Assembly: GCF_900107675.1 (NCBI RefSeq)
Contig: NZ_FNRI01000002.1
Location: 1 to 64,000 of the forward strand
Source: Alistipes timonensis JC136
GTDB taxonomy: Bacteria > Bacteroidota > Bacteroidia > Bacteroidales > Rikenellaceae
DNA: 64,000 nt
Reading direction: 5' to 3'
The notes beneath the pieces are model-generated. The model had not been told where the DNA came from, searched no databases, and saw only the letters and a program-made list of their open reading frames with translations. Shown here in pieces: positions 20,263 through 29,720 of the stretch. The translations under genes and the position numbers were made by a program. Numbering within the stretch: position 1 is the first letter of the stretch; each line of letters begins with the position of its first letter.

Positions 20263-22365
20263 ATGCCGCTGCTCGCACATATAAATCTGACGCTGCCGCT
20301 CGAGGACCCGATCCTGAAGTTCATGCTGATCCTGGTCATCATCCTCGCGGCTCCGCTGCTGCTGAACAAACTCAAAATCCCCTATTTGCTGGGGCTCATC
20401 ATCGCGGGTGCGGTGATCGGCCCCCACGGCCTGAACCTCGTGCTGCGCGACAGCAGCATCATCCTCTCGGGTACGGCCGGCCTGCTCTACATCATGTTCC
20501 TCTCGGGATTGGACATGGATATGTCCGACTTCCGGAAAAACAGCTGGCGAAGCCTCATCTTCGGGCTCTACACCTTCTGCGTCCCATTGGCCCTGGGCAT
20601 CCTGGCCGGGTACTACGTCATGGGATTTTCGCTCTACTCCTCGATCCTGCTGGCCGGTCTCTTCGCTTCGCAAACGCTCATCGCCTACCCCATCGTCAGC
20701 AAACTCGGCATCGCCCGCGACAAGGCCGTGACCATCGCCGTCGGCGGCACGGTCATCACCGACACGCTGGCCCTGCTGCTGCTCACCGTGATCGTCGGCA
20801 TGGCCACGGGCAACGTCGACGAAATGTTCTGGTGGCGGCTCGGCGGCTCGGTCCTCCTCTGCATCGTCATCATCGTCTTCCTCTTTCCGCTGGTCGCTCA
20901 CTGGTTCTTCAAACAGTGCAGCGACAACGTCTCGCAGTACATCTTCGTACTGGTGATGGTCTTTCTGGGCGCCTTTCTCGCCCAGCTGGCGGGATTGGAG
21001 CCGATCATCGGCGCATTCCTCTCGGGACTGGCCCTCAACCGCCTGATCCCCCGCACCTCGCCGCTGATGAACCGCATCGAATTCGTCGGCAACGCCATCT
21101 TCATCCCCTTCTTCCTGATCGGCGTGGGCATGCTCATCGACTACCGCGCCTTCTTCCGCGACTGGGAGAGCATCGAGGTGGCGGCCATCATGATCGTACT
21201 CATCACCGCGGCGAAATTCATCGCGGCATGGCTCACCCAAAAGACCTTCCGCCTCTCGCGCGACCAGCGGACGGTGATTTTCGGACTGAGCTCGGCCCAT
21301 GTGGCCGCGACGCTGGCCGCCGTGATGGTCGGCTACAACGTCATCCTGGGCCACACGCCCGACGGCGAACCGATCCGCCTGCTGAACGAAAGCGTGCTCA
21401 ACGGCACGATCCTGATGATCCTGGCCACGTGCACCGTCTCGACCTTCGCCACGCAGCGCGGCGCCCACAACATCGCCATCCGCAACACGCAGGACCCCGA
21501 AGAGAAAAGCCCCAGACAGGAGGACCACATCCTGATCCCCGTGGCCGACGAGCGCACGGCCGACGAACTGGTCGGCCTGAGCGCGATGCTCAAACGCGCC
21601 AAGGAGCCCAACGGGCTCTACGCCCTGCACGCCATCGACAACCAGATCGAGGACCCCAACGTCGAAAAACGGGCCCAGAAGATCCTCGACGTGGCGGCCA
21701 CGGCCGCCGCCGCGGGCGACATCTATCTGCAGGAGTTGCTTCGTTACGACGTGAACATCTCCAACGCCATCGTCAGCGTGGTCCGCGAACGCAACATCAC
21801 CGACATCGTGATGGGCATGCACCACGGAGCGCCCGCCGTCCCGGGTATTCCCGCGATTCCGGGCATCCACGGCGGCACGGGTCCGGGCATCGGCAAGATG
21901 GCCGCCGACGTGCTGGCGCGCAGCAACGTCACGACCTTCATCTACCACCCCGTACAACCCCTGACAACCATCAAACGACACCTGATCGTGGTGCCCGAGA
22001 AGGCCGAACAGGAGGCGGGATTCCAGATGTGGCTGCGCCGCATCCGCCATCTGGCCGAAAATTCGGGCATCAAAATCGTGGTCTTCGCCCCGGCGACGAC
22101 GATGGCATACCTGCGCCCGAAAAGCCGCAAACGCACGGCGAACCTCGATTTCGTGCCGTTCGAACTGTGGGACGACCTGCCGTCGCTCGAGCACGACCTG
22201 CGCGACGACGACTGCCTGTGGTTCGTGATGAGCCGCCGCGAAAGGGTCTCCTACCACCCCGCCATGAGCCGCATCCCGGCCATGCTCGAGCAGCTTTTCG
22301 CCGCTTACAGCTCCGTACTGCTCTACCCCGTGCAGGCCGGCGATACCGAAAGCCGGTATATCTGA
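20263..22365 (+). CDS. CPA2-type cation:proton antiporter with C-terminal UspA-like region
   Basis: About 700 residues from the ATG at 20263. The first 380 residues form a 12-13 helix KefB/NhaA-like antiporter, with LLLNKLKIPYLLGLIIAGAVIGPHGLNLV near the start and FLAQLAGLEPIIGAFLSGLALNRLIP later. A cytoplasmic part of about 300 residues begins HILIPVADERTADELVGLSAML and resembles two universal-stress-protein domains, with a glycine/proline-rich loop (AVPGIPAIPGIHGGTGPGIG) between them. It would exchange Na+ or K+ for protons at the inner membrane. It has its own promoter at 20204-20235. Confidence 0.9.
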   Translation: MPLLAHINLTLPLEDPILKFMLILVIILAAPLLLNKLKIPYLLGLIIAGAVIGPHGLNLVLRDSSIILSGTAGLLYIMFLSGLDMDMSDFRKNSWRSLIFGLYTFCVPLALGILAGYYVMGFSLYSSILLAGLFASQTLIAYPIVSKLGIARDKAVTIAVGGTVITDTLALLLLTVIVGMATGNVDEMFWWRLGGSVLLCIVIIVFLFPLVAHWFFKQCSDNVSQYIFVLVMVFLGAFLAQLAGLEPIIGAFLSGLALNRLIPRTSPLMNRIEFVGNAIFIPFFLIGVGMLIDYRAFFRDWESIEVAAIMIVLITAAKFIAAWLTQKTFRLSRDQRTVIFGLSSAHVAATLAAVMVGYNVILGHTPDGEPIRLLNESVLNGTILMILATCTVSTFATQRGAHNIAIRNTQDPEEKSPRQEDHILIPVADERTADELVGLSAMLKRAKEPNGLYALHAIDNQIEDPNVEKRAQKILDVAATAAAAGDIYLQELLRYDVNISNAIVSVVRERNITDIVMGMHHGAPAVPGIPAIPGIHGGTGPGIGKMAADVLARSNVTTFIYHPVQPLTTIKRHLIVVPEKAEQEAGFQMWLRRIRHLAENSGIKIVVFAPATTMAYLRPKSRKRTANLDFVPFELWDDLPSLEHDLRDDDCLWFVMSRRERVSYHPAMSRIPAMLEQLFAAYSSVLLYPVQAGDTESRYI

Positions 22366-22399
22366 CGGAAATAAATTTGGCATTCCCCCCGGTTTGCGC

Positions 22400-22546
22400 T
22401 ATCTTTGGTGCCGTAACGGCACTTTTAGAAAGAGTAAGGGCGTTTTGCCCTATCCGTTTTTCGTATCTTTGGCTTCGCCTTAGATACTCCGCCTCGGAAA
22501 AAAAGCAAGCTCGCTTGCTTTTTCTCTCGGCTTATTCGTATCTTTG
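22400..22546 (+). promoter_or_regulatory. Three successive TATCTTTG promoter boxes before der
   Basis: Identical TATCTTTG boxes occur at 22400-22407, 22464-22471 and 22539-22546 in the gap upstream of der. The last lies 21 bases before the der ATG and is the best placed. Confidence 0.6.
22500..22523 (+). terminator. Terminator-like hairpin inside the der leader
   Basis: AAAAAGCAAG, loop CTCG, CTTGCTTTTT. It lies between the second and third promoter boxes, so it would end transcripts from the upstream promoters. Confidence 0.65.
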
Positions 22547-22566
22547 CAGTAAAATAAAAAAGAAAT

Positions 22567-23871
22567 ATGAGCCTTGTAGCAATCGTTGGCCGTCCGAACG
22601 TCGGCAAAAGCACCCTCTTCAACCGCCTCGTGGGCGAGCGGAAGGCGATCGTCGATGCGACGGCCGGAACCACCCGCGACCGCCACTACGGCAAAACGGA
22701 CTGGAACGGCAAAGAATTCTCCGTGATCGACACGGGCGGGTACACCGTCAATTCGGAAGATATCTTCGAGGATGAAATCCGCCGCCAGGTGTTGCTGGCC
22801 ATCGACGAGGCCGACGTCATCCTGTTCCTCGTGGAGGTCAGAACCGGCATCACCGACCTCGATATGCTGATGGCCGACATCCTGCGCCGCACCTCGAAAA
22901 AGGTGATTCTGGTCTGCAACAAGGTCGACAACAACGACCAGGTATACTCCTCGCACGAGTTTTACGCCCTCGGACTGGGCGATCCTTTCTGCATCAGCTC
23001 GATGTCGGGCTCCGGCACGGGCGACCTGATGGATGCCATCCTGGCCGCATTGCCCGCCGAAGCCGCCGCCGAGGTGGACGACGACCTGCCCCACATTACC
23101 ATCGTGGGCCGTCCCAATGTCGGGAAATCGTCGCTCACCAACGCCCTGCTGGGCGAAGAGCGCAATATCGTAACCTCGATCGCCGGAACCACGCGCGACT
23201 CGATCCACACGCGCTACAACAAGTTCGGGATGGATTTCTACCTCGTCGACACGGCCGGCATGCGCAAGAAGGGCAAGACGATGGAGGACCTCGAATTCTA
23301 CTCGGTGATGCGTTCGATCCGGGCCATCGAAAATTCGGACGTCTGCATCCTGATGATCGACGCCCAGCAGGGACTCGAATCGCAGGATTTGAACATCCAC
23401 AACCTGATCGTCCGCAACCGCAAAGGGTGCGTGATCGTGGTCAACAAGTGGGACCTGGTCGAGAAAGACAGCAATACGATGAAGGAGTGGACGGAGTTCC
23501 TGAAAAAGAAACTCGCACCGTTCAACGACATTCCGATCATCTTCACCTCGGTCCTGAACAAACAGCGCATCTTCGACGTGCTGCAAACCTCGATCCGCGT
23601 CTACCAGTCGCGCAAGCGGCGCATCCCGACCTCGGAGCTCAACGACTACATGCTGCCGCTGATCGAGAACTACCCGCCCCCTGCAACCAAGGGCAAGTAT
23701 ATCAAAATCAAATACGTCACCCAGTTGCCGACGCCGACGCCGCAGTTTGCGTTCTTCGTCAACCTGCCCCAGTACATCAAAGAACCCTACCGCCGTTTCC
23801 TCGAGAACAACATGCGCGACAAATGGGATTTTTCGGGAGTGCCGATGCAGATATACTTCCGACAGAAATAA
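22567..23871 (+). CDS. der: Ribosome biogenesis GTPase Der (EngA)
   Basis: A 434-residue protein with two tandem GTPase domains and a KH-like C-terminal domain, the Der layout. The first P-loop [17 protein letters not shown] is at about residues 6-22, the second [17 protein letters not shown] near residue 180. DTGGY and DTAGMRKKG are the G3 motifs; NKVD and NKWD are the G4 motifs. The tail contains [21 protein letters not shown]. Der helps assemble the 50S ribosomal subunit in the cytoplasm. A terminator follows at 23902. Confidence 0.97.
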   Translation: MSLVAIVGRPNVGKSTLFNRLVGERKAIVDATAGTTRDRHYGKTDWNGKEFSVIDTGGYTVNSEDIFEDEIRRQVLLAIDEADVILFLVEVRTGITDLDMLMADILRRTSKKVILVCNKVDNNDQVYSSHEFYALGLGDPFCISSMSGSGTGDLMDAILAALPAEAAAEVDDDLPHITIVGRPNVGKSSLTNALLGEERNIVTSIAGTTRDSIHTRYNKFGMDFYLVDTAGMRKKGKTMEDLEFYSVMRSIRAIENSDVCILMIDAQQGLESQDLNIHNLIVRNRKGCVIVVNKWDLVEKDSNTMKEWTEFLKKKLAPFNDIPIIFTSVLNKQRIFDVLQTSIRVYQSRKRRIPTSELNDYMLPLIENYPPPATKGKYIKIKYVTQLPTPTPQFAFFVNLPQYIKEPYRRFLENNMRDKWDFSGVPMQIYFRQK

Positions 23872-23901
23872 GGCGGCTTCCCCGCACGGGCAACCGTCGA
23901 G

Positions 23902-23931
23902 AACCTCTCCCTGCCTGGGAGAGGTTTTTTT
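23902..23931 (+). terminator. Terminator after der
   Basis: AACCTCTCCC / GGGAGAGGTT with a 5-nt loop, followed by a T run. Confidence 0.9.
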
Positions 23932-23979
23932 CATGCCTGTTCCATCCGGACACAATATATGTCATCATAAGTTTCAGTT

Positions 23980-24009
23980 ATAGCAATATCAATATTATCT
24001 GATTGCTAT
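23980..24009. promoter_or_regulatory. Palindrome upstream of catalase (possible operator)
   Basis: ATAGCAAT at 23980-23987 and ATTGCTAT at 24002-24009 form 8-bp inverted arms. They lie just upstream of a weak -7 box TATATTTA (24026-24033). Catalase genes are often controlled by OxyR or PerR, but the spacing here does not fit the full OxyR pattern, so the regulator is not assigned. Confidence 0.4.
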
Positions 24010-24058
24010 TCACAGAATTATATCGTATATTTACACGAAACAATCCAGTCTCCATTAA

Positions 24059-25588
24059 ATGAAAAGCAGTATGGACAAAAAGCAACTGACAGCCGAGAAC
24101 GGCCGGCCGATCGCCGACAATCAGAACATTCAGACCGCAGGCGTCCGCGGCCCCGTGACGCTGCAAGATCCGTGGTACCTCGAAAAACTCGCCCATTTCG
24201 ACCGCGAGGTCATTCCCGAACGGCGCATGCACGCCAAAGGTTCCGGCGCATTCGGCACCTTTACAGTCACGCAGGACATCACCCGATACACGCGCGCCTC
24301 GATTTTCGCCCAGGTCGGCAAGAAGACCGAATGTTTCGTGCGTTTCTCGACCGTGGCCGGCGAACGCGGCGCAGCCGACGCCGAGCGCGACATCCGCGGC
24401 TTCGCCATGAAATTCTACACCGATGCGGGCAACTGGGACCTCGTGGGCAACAACACCCCGGTATTCTTCCTGCGCGACCCGCTGAAGTTCCCCGACCTGA
24501 ACCACGCCATAAAGCGCGACCCGCGCACCAACCTGCGCTCGGCCAACAACAACTGGGATTTCTGGACCCTGCTGCCCGAAGCGCTGCATCAGGTGACGAT
24601 CACCATGTCGCCGCGGGGCATTCCGGCCTCGTACCGCCACATGCACGGATTCGGAAGCCACACGTACAGTTTCTACGACAAGGACAACCGGCGCACCTGG
24701 GTGAAGTTCCACCTCACGACCCAGCAGGGCATCAAAAACCTGACCGACGCCGAGGCCGAAGCGCTCGTAGGCAAAGACCGCGAATCGCACCAGCGCGACT
24801 TATACGACGCCATCGAACGCGGCGATTTCCCGCGCTGGACGATGTACGTACAGCTGATGACCGAGGAGGAGGCCCGCAACTACAAGCTCAATCCGTTCGA
24901 CCTGACAAAAGTATGGTATCACAAGGATTTCCCGCTGCACGAAGTCGGCGTGCTGGAGCTGAACCGCAATCCGGAGAACTACTATGCGGATGTCGAGCAG
25001 TCGGCGTTCAACCCCATGAACATCGTCGAGGGCATCGGTTTCTCGCCCGACAAGATGCTGCAGGGCCGCCTGTTCTCCTACGGCGACGCACAGCGTTATC
25101 GTCTGGGCGTGAACCACACGGAGATTCCTGTGAACAAACCCCGCTGTCCGTTCCATGCGTTCCACCGCGACGGGCAGATGCGCACCGACGGCAACTACGG
25201 CTCGGCCAAGGGTTACGAACCCAACAGCTACGGCGAATGGCAGGACAATCCCGCCCTCAAAGAGCCGCCCCTGGCCGTGAACGGCGACGTATTCAACTAC
25301 GACGAGCGCGAGCTGGACAGCGATTATTTCACCCAGCCCGGACTGCTGTGGCGCATAATGTCGCCCGAGGATCAGAAGGCGACCTGCGAGAACACGGCGC
25401 GCGCCATGGGCGACGCCGAGCTGTTCATCAAACAACGCCACGTGCGTCACTGCTATTATGCCGATCCGGCATACGGCAAGGGTGTGGCCGAAGCGCTCGG
25501 AATCTCGCTCGAAGAGGCGCTCAAAGCCGAAGACCCCGCACATCCCTCTTGGGACCCCCGCCGGCGTAAGACGCCGGTTTTAGAATAA
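24059..25588 (+). CDS. katA: Catalase (heme, small-subunit clade)
   Basis: A 509-residue monofunctional heme catalase that breaks down hydrogen peroxide. The catalytic His lies in [16 protein letters not shown] near residue 59, the distal Asn in [15 protein letters not shown] near residue 130, and the heme-ligand Tyr in [14 protein letters not shown] near residue 340. A second in-frame ATG at 24071 could also be the start. The last ten residues (RRRKTPVLE) are encoded by a mini-hairpin repeat at 25561-25583 that overlaps the end of the gene, so the C-terminus appears to have been replaced or extended by the repeat. Confidence 0.97.
   Translation: MKSSMDKKQLTAENGRPIADNQNIQTAGVRGPVTLQDPWYLEKLAHFDREVIPERRMHAKGSGAFGTFTVTQDITRYTRASIFAQVGKKTECFVRFSTVAGERGAADAERDIRGFAMKFYTDAGNWDLVGNNTPVFFLRDPLKFPDLNHAIKRDPRTNLRSANNNWDFWTLLPEALHQVTITMSPRGIPASYRHMHGFGSHTYSFYDKDNRRTWVKFHLTTQQGIKNLTDAEAEALVGKDRESHQRDLYDAIERGDFPRWTMYVQLMTEEEARNYKLNPFDLTKVWYHKDFPLHEVGVLELNRNPENYYADVEQSAFNPMNIVEGIGFSPDKMLQGRLFSYGDAQRYRLGVNHTEIPVNKPRCPFHAFHRDGQMRTDGNYGSAKGYEPNSYGEWQDNPALKEPPLAVNGDVFNYDERELDSDYFTQPGLLWRIMSPEDQKATCENTARAMGDAELFIKQRHVRHCYYADPAYGKGVAEALGISLEEALKAEDPAHPSWDPRRRKTPVLE
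25561..25583 (+). repeat. Mini-hairpin repeat copy inside the catalase 3' end
   Basis: CCGGCG, loop TAAGA, CGCCGG, then TTTTAG, all within codons and read as R-R-K-T-P-V-L; the stop follows three bases later. Confidence 0.8.
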
Positions 25589-25614
25589 TCCCGCACCCAC
25601 AAAATGAAATACCG

Positions 25615-25658
25615 AAAAAGCGGGGCGGTCTGAAAATTTTCAGACCGCCCCGCTTTTT
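25615..25658. terminator. Bidirectional terminator, 44-bp perfect palindrome
   Basis: 22-bp arms (25615-25636 and 25637-25658) are perfectly complementary with no spacer; A-run on the left and T-run on the right. It separates the convergent catalase and DEAD-box genes and overlaps the helicase stop codon. Confidence 0.9.
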
Positions 25659-27105
25659 ACTGCTGCGAACTTTCGCCCCCTGAAACCGGCGTCTTATGCC
25701 GGCGGTTGCGGCCGCCGCGGTGACGCCGGCGGTCGCGCGTACCGCGGTTGCCCTCACCGCGCCCCGAAGCGTGGTCGCTGTCGGGCGAAGCAGGCTGTGC
25801 GGCGGCAGGTTCGGCTGTTGCTGCCGGGCGTTCGCTGCGGCGATTCCGGTCGTTGCGGCCCGAACGGTCGCTCCGTCCGCCGCGCCCGCGCCCTCCGGCT
25901 CCGGGACGCCCGCCGCCCCGGCCGCCGCGTCCGAAACGGCCGCGGTTCTCGTCAGGAGCGTATTTCGGCCCCTCCCCCACGCTTTCGGGAAGCTCGGCCT
26001 TGCGGATGTCGCGTTCGATGAACTTCTCGATCTGGTGGAACTTGCCCTGCTCCTCCTCGCTGACGAACGTCACGGCGCTGCCCGTAGCCGCCGCGCGGGC
26101 CGTGCGGCCGATGCGGTGGATGTAATCCTCGGGGTCGTGCGGCACGTCGTAGTTGAGCACCAAGCCGATATCCTCGATGTCGATACCCCGGGCAACGATA
26201 TCCGTGGCGACAAGAATGCGGATCTTGTTATTGCGGAAATTGAGCATCACCTCCTCGCGCTCGCTCTGCTCCAGGTCGGAGTGCATGGCCGCCACGTCGA
26301 GTTTCATCCGTTTGAGCGTATGGGCCAGCTCTTTCACCTTCAGTTTCGACGACGAGAAGATAATCGTCTTCGAATCGGTCGGCTCGGCGAACAGTTCGCG
26401 GATAATGCCCAACTTCTGACTCTCGTAGCAGATATAGGCCGACTGGTCGATGGCTTCGTTAGGCTTCGAAATGGCGATGTTGACCTCCGCGGGATTACGG
26501 AGGATGGTTTTGGCCAGTTCGCGGATCTTCGGGGGCAGCGTGGCCGAAAACATGATCGTCTGCCGCTCCTTGGGCATGTACGATACGATCTTCATGATGT
26601 CCTCCGAGAAACCCATGTCCAGCATACGGTCGGCCTCGTCGAGAATCAGGTATTCGACGTGCGAGAGATCCACACCGCTGTTCTGCAGGTGGGCGATCAT
26701 GCGGCCCGGAGTGGCGATCACCACGTCGGAGCCGCTCAGCATGCCGTTTTTCTGAATGTCCCAGCCCTTGCCGTCGCCGCCGCCGTAAACGACGGTCGTG
26801 GATATGGGGGCGTAATAGGAAAAGCCCTGGAACTGCTGGTCGATCTGCTGCGCCAGCTCACGCGTGGGCACGATAATCAGCGATTTCACCACATTGTCGG
26901 GATTGCCGTCCAACAGCAGCTTGTTCAGCAGCGGCAGCGTATAAGCGGCCGTTTTTCCCGTGCCGGTCTGGGCACAGCCGATGATGTCGCGGCCCTCCAG
27001 AATCACCGGAATCGTATGCTCCTGCACGGGAGTCATTTCGTGAAAATTCATATCCTCAAGGCCGTCGAGGATTTCATCCTCCAGGTCGAGTTCGTCAAAA
27101 CGCAT
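25657..27105 (-). CDS. DEAD-box RNA helicase (RhlE-like)
   Basis: A 482-residue RNA helicase. The Q motif region is FHEMTPVQEHTIPVI, motif I AQTGTGKT near residue 45, Ia PTRELAQQ, motif II DEAD near residue 157, motif III SAT, and motif VI HRIGRTAR near residue 333. A basic Arg/Gly-rich tail (residues about 385-445) probably binds RNA. Such enzymes act in ribosome assembly, mRNA turnover and cold adaptation. The extreme C-terminus RRHKTPVSGG is encoded by a mini-hairpin repeat (25680-25702), the same peptide core as at the end of the neighbouring catalase. Confidence 0.95.
   Translation of the reverse strand: MRFDELDLEDEILDGLEDMNFHEMTPVQEHTIPVILEGRDIIGCAQTGTGKTAAYTLPLLNKLLLDGNPDNVVKSLIIVPTRELAQQIDQQFQGFSYYAPISTTVVYGGGDGKGWDIQKNGMLSGSDVVIATPGRMIAHLQNSGVDLSHVEYLILDEADRMLDMGFSEDIMKIVSYMPKERQTIMFSATLPPKIRELAKTILRNPAEVNIAISKPNEAIDQSAYICYESQKLGIIRELFAEPTDSKTIIFSSSKLKVKELAHTLKRMKLDVAAMHSDLEQSEREEVMLNFRNNKIRILVATDIVARGIDIEDIGLVLNYDVPHDPEDYIHRIGRTARAAATGSAVTFVSEEEQGKFHQIEKFIERDIRKAELPESVGEGPKYAPDENRGRFGRGGRGGGRPGAGGRGRGGRSDRSGRNDRNRRSERPAATAEPAAAQPASPDSDHASGRGEGNRGTRDRRRHRGGRNRRHKTPVSGGESSQQ
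25680..25702 (-). repeat. Mini-hairpin repeat copy inside the DEAD-box 3' end
   Basis: Read on the minus strand: CCGGCA, loop TAAGA, CGCCGG, then TTTCAG. In the gene's frame it encodes R-H-K-T-P-V-S. Confidence 0.75.
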
Positions 27106-27140
27106 AAAAACAGAAATTTTAATTTTTTAATTCTTCATTT

Positions 27141-28505
27141 TCAATCGCGCTTTTCGGAAATGTCCTGCCCGAAAAGCGTCGCAGGCGTACAGCCCGTGAT
27201 GCGCACCTTTACATAGTCGCCGACCTTGTGGTCCCCGCGGTCGAACACCACCACCTTGTTCTGCGAGGTACGGCCCGAAAGCTGGTTCCGGTCGCGCTTC
27301 GACTCGCCCTCGACCAGCACCTCGAACTCACGGCCCACGTCGCGCAGGTTGCTCGCATGCCCCAATTCGTTCTGCAGGGCGATGATCTCCTGCAGCCGGC
27401 GCGACTTCACCTCGTCCGGCACGTCGTCCGGAAGGTGCTTCTCGGCGAAAGTCCCGGGACGCTCCGAATATTTGAACATATAGGCGAATTCATACCCCAC
27501 CTCACGCATCAGCGACAGGGTTTCGGCATGCTCCTCCTCGGTCTCGCCCGAAAAACCCGCGATCAGGTCGGTGGTGATCGCACAGTCGGGCAGGTAGCGG
27601 CGGATGGCGGCAATGCGATCGAGATACCATTCGCGCGTGTATTTACGGTTCATGCGTTCGAGCATCGCCGTAGAGCCCGACTGGGCCGGGAGATGGATCG
27701 AACGGCAGATGTTGGGCATTGCGGCCATGACCTCCAGCAGGCGGTCGCTCATGTCCTTGGGATGCGACGTGGCGAAACGCACGCGCAGCAGCGGCGAAAC
27801 CTCCGCCACGCGGCGGATCAGTTCGGGGAAACCGGTCTCCCCGGCGCAGTAGGAGTTGACGTTCTGGCCCAGCAGCGTCACCTCGCGGTAGCCGTTCTCG
27901 AAGAGGCTCCGCACCTCTGCGACGATGGTCTCCGCATCGCGGCTCCGCTCGCGGCCCCGGGTATAGGGCACCACGCAGTAGGAACAGAAATTATTGCATC
28001 CGCGCATGATCGCCACGAAGGCGCTCACGCCGTTGCGGTCGAGACGCACGGGAGCGATCTCGGCATAGGTCTCCTCGGTAGAGAGCAGTACGTTGACGCC
28101 CTTGCCGCCCGCCTCGGCCTCGCGGACCAGACGCGGCAGATCGCGGTAAGCGTCGGGGCCGGCCACGACATCGACGCCGTGGGGTCCTTCGACCAGCTTC
28201 TCGCGCAGGCGTTCGGCCATGCAGCCGATGATGCCCACCACCAGCCCCGGACGTTCGCGCCGGTAGCGTTTCATCTCGGCCAACCGGCCCCAGATGCGCT
28301 GCTCGGCGTTGTCCCGGATCGAGCAGGTATTGATGAGGATGACATCGGCCTCGCCGATCCGTTCCGTATAGACGTAACCCGCGCGCTGCATGATGGAAAC
28401 GACCGTCTCGGTGTCGCTGACATTCATCTGGCAGCCGTAGGTCTCAACGAAAAGCCTGCGGCCGGCACCCTCGAGCGGGCGCAGCGTGTTGATGTTGAAA
28501 TTCAT
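27141..28505 (-). CDS. miaB: tRNA-2-methylthio-N6-dimethylallyladenosine synthase
   Basis: A 454-residue radical-SAM methylthiotransferase that modifies A37 of tRNAs reading U-starting codons. The N-terminal UPF0004 domain has cysteines in VETYGCQMNVSDTE, NTCSIRDNAE and GIIGCMAERL, ligands of the auxiliary iron-sulfur cluster. The radical-SAM motif CNNFCSYCVVPYTRGRERSR (CxxxCxxC) is near residue 170. The C-terminal TRAM domain contains GRTSQNKVVVFD. The ATG lies directly next to the stop of the upstream YitT gene, so both are probably on one transcript. Confidence 0.97.
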   Translation of the reverse strand: MNFNINTLRPLEGAGRRLFVETYGCQMNVSDTETVVSIMQRAGYVYTERIGEADVILINTCSIRDNAEQRIWGRLAEMKRYRRERPGLVVGIIGCMAERLREKLVEGPHGVDVVAGPDAYRDLPRLVREAEAGGKGVNVLLSTEETYAEIAPVRLDRNGVSAFVAIMRGCNNFCSYCVVPYTRGRERSRDAETIVAEVRSLFENGYREVTLLGQNVNSYCAGETGFPELIRRVAEVSPLLRVRFATSHPKDMSDRLLEVMAAMPNICRSIHLPAQSGSTAMLERMNRKYTREWYLDRIAAIRRYLPDCAITTDLIAGFSGETEEEHAETLSLMREVGYEFAYMFKYSERPGTFAEKHLPDDVPDEVKSRRLQEIIALQNELGHASNLRDVGREFEVLVEGESKRDRNQLSGRTSQNKVVVFDRGDHKVGDYVKVRITGCTPATLFGQDISEKRD

Positions 28506-29495
28506 TTATTCCGCGTGTATCTCGTTCTTCTCGGGGAACTGTTTGAAGCCCTCCCCGAAGGTTTCATAGGCGTCCGTCACCACGACGAAAGCCTTGGGGT
28601 CGATCTCCTTGATCTTATGCTGCACCAGGCGCACCTCCTTGCGGCTCACCACCAGGAAAATCATGTCGCGCTGCGAATCGGTGTACATGCCCTTCGACTT
28701 AATATAGGTGGCACTGCGGTCGAGGTCGTCGATGATGAAGCGTTTCAGCTCCTCGTGGTGGTCGCTGATGATGAACAGCAGCTTGTCATACGATGCGCCG
28801 TCGAGCAGGTAGGCGATCACCCGCGAGGAGATATAGATCGTGATGAGCGAATAGAGCGTCAGCATCCAGCCGTTCGCGGCCGCGTCGCCCGTACCCAGTC
28901 CGAAGCCGATGACTGCGAGTCCCGACAGCACGACGAATCCGTCGGCCAGCAGGATGCCCGTCGAGAATTTGATCCCGGCAAATTTCTGGAGCAGCATGCC
29001 CACGATGTCGGTGCCGCCCGTGGTGGCCTGCTGCCGCACGACGACGCCCTGCCCGACGCCGATCACCACGGCGCCGATGACGCACGTCAGCAGCAGATCG
29101 TTCGAAAGATCCAGCCGCCCGCCCAGCAGCAGCGAAGGGTCCAGCGACTCGACCGCCTCGGGATCGGGGTAAACCAGCCACGTAAGCAGGTTCATGAAGC
29201 CCGGCGTATAGAGCGCCGCCAGCACCGTGCGCGTCCCGAATCCGCCGCCGAAGACCAGCATGGCCGTCAGCATCAGCGGAATGTCGAACATATAGCCGAA
29301 CGTTCCGACCTGGATCGAGGGGAAGATGTTGTGCAGCACGATACCCATGCCGTAGACCCCGCCCGGGACGAACTTATAGGGATTGACGAAAAGCACGAAC
29401 CCCGCGCCCATGATCGAGCAGCCGAGAAAAATCAGAAACCACGAGCGCCACCACGCCCACGAGCCCATCGGTTCGAGCAAAGCCTTTGTGTTCAT
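28506..29495 (-). CDS. YitT family membrane protein (DUF161/DUF2179)
   Basis: A 329-residue inner-membrane protein. The first part has five or six hydrophobic segments with the YitT pattern GCSIMGAGFVLFVNPYKFVPGGVYGMGIVLHNIFPSIQVGTFGYMFDIPLML and a glycine-rich QQATTGGTDIVGMLLQKF. The C-terminal soluble part (TYIKSKGMYTDSQRDMIFLVVSRKEVRLVQHKIKEIDPKAFVVVTDAYETFGEGF) is the DUF2179 domain. The family is of uncertain function and may be a transporter. It is the first gene of a unit with miaB; a TATCTTTG box lies at 29607-29614. Confidence 0.9.
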   Translation of the reverse strand: MNTKALLEPMGSWAWWRSWFLIFLGCSIMGAGFVLFVNPYKFVPGGVYGMGIVLHNIFPSIQVGTFGYMFDIPLMLTAMLVFGGGFGTRTVLAALYTPGFMNLLTWLVYPDPEAVESLDPSLLLGGRLDLSNDLLLTCVIGAVVIGVGQGVVVRQQATTGGTDIVGMLLQKFAGIKFSTGILLADGFVVLSGLAVIGFGLGTGDAAANGWMLTLYSLITIYISSRVIAYLLDGASYDKLLFIISDHHEELKRFIIDDLDRSATYIKSKGMYTDSQRDMIFLVVSRKEVRLVQHKIKEIDPKAFVVVTDAYETFGEGFKQFPEKNEIHAE

Positions 29496-29614
29496 ACGAG
29501 CTATCTTTCTTTAAAATAGAGGCTGAGACAGCGCAAGCCGGAGGCAGAGGCGAATTTATTCGACCATGCCGAGGCGCCGCCTGTCCAAGCGGAGGTTTAT
29601 CCTTGGCAAAGATA
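29496..29614 (-). promoter_or_regulatory. Promoter and long leader of the YitT-miaB unit
   Basis: TATCTTTG on the minus strand at 29607-29614, followed by a GC-rich leader of about 105 bases with several short self-complementary stretches. No known riboswitch was recognised. Confidence 0.5.
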
Positions 29615-29686
29615 CTAAATTCTCCGGAAATGCAGGCGCCGGGGCAGGAATTTTCGGCCGCCCGGTCCATATCTGAAATTTTTTAT

Positions 29687-29694
29687 TATATTTG
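29687..29694 (+). promoter_or_regulatory. -7 box for plsY
   Basis: TATATTTG, 27 bases before the plsY ATG. Confidence 0.7.
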
Positions 29695-29720
29695 CATTAA
29701 CAATCAACCCGCAAAAAGAG

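Noticed and set aside
20112..22775. Open frame of 887 codons overlapping the CPA2 antiporter gene
   Set aside because: It is out of frame with a recognisable antiporter and runs into der; Arg/His/Pro-rich with no domain.
23980..24009. OxyR site upstream of catalase
   Set aside because: The ATAG/CTAT ends are present, but the inner ATAG/CTAT units and spacing of an OxyR site are not.
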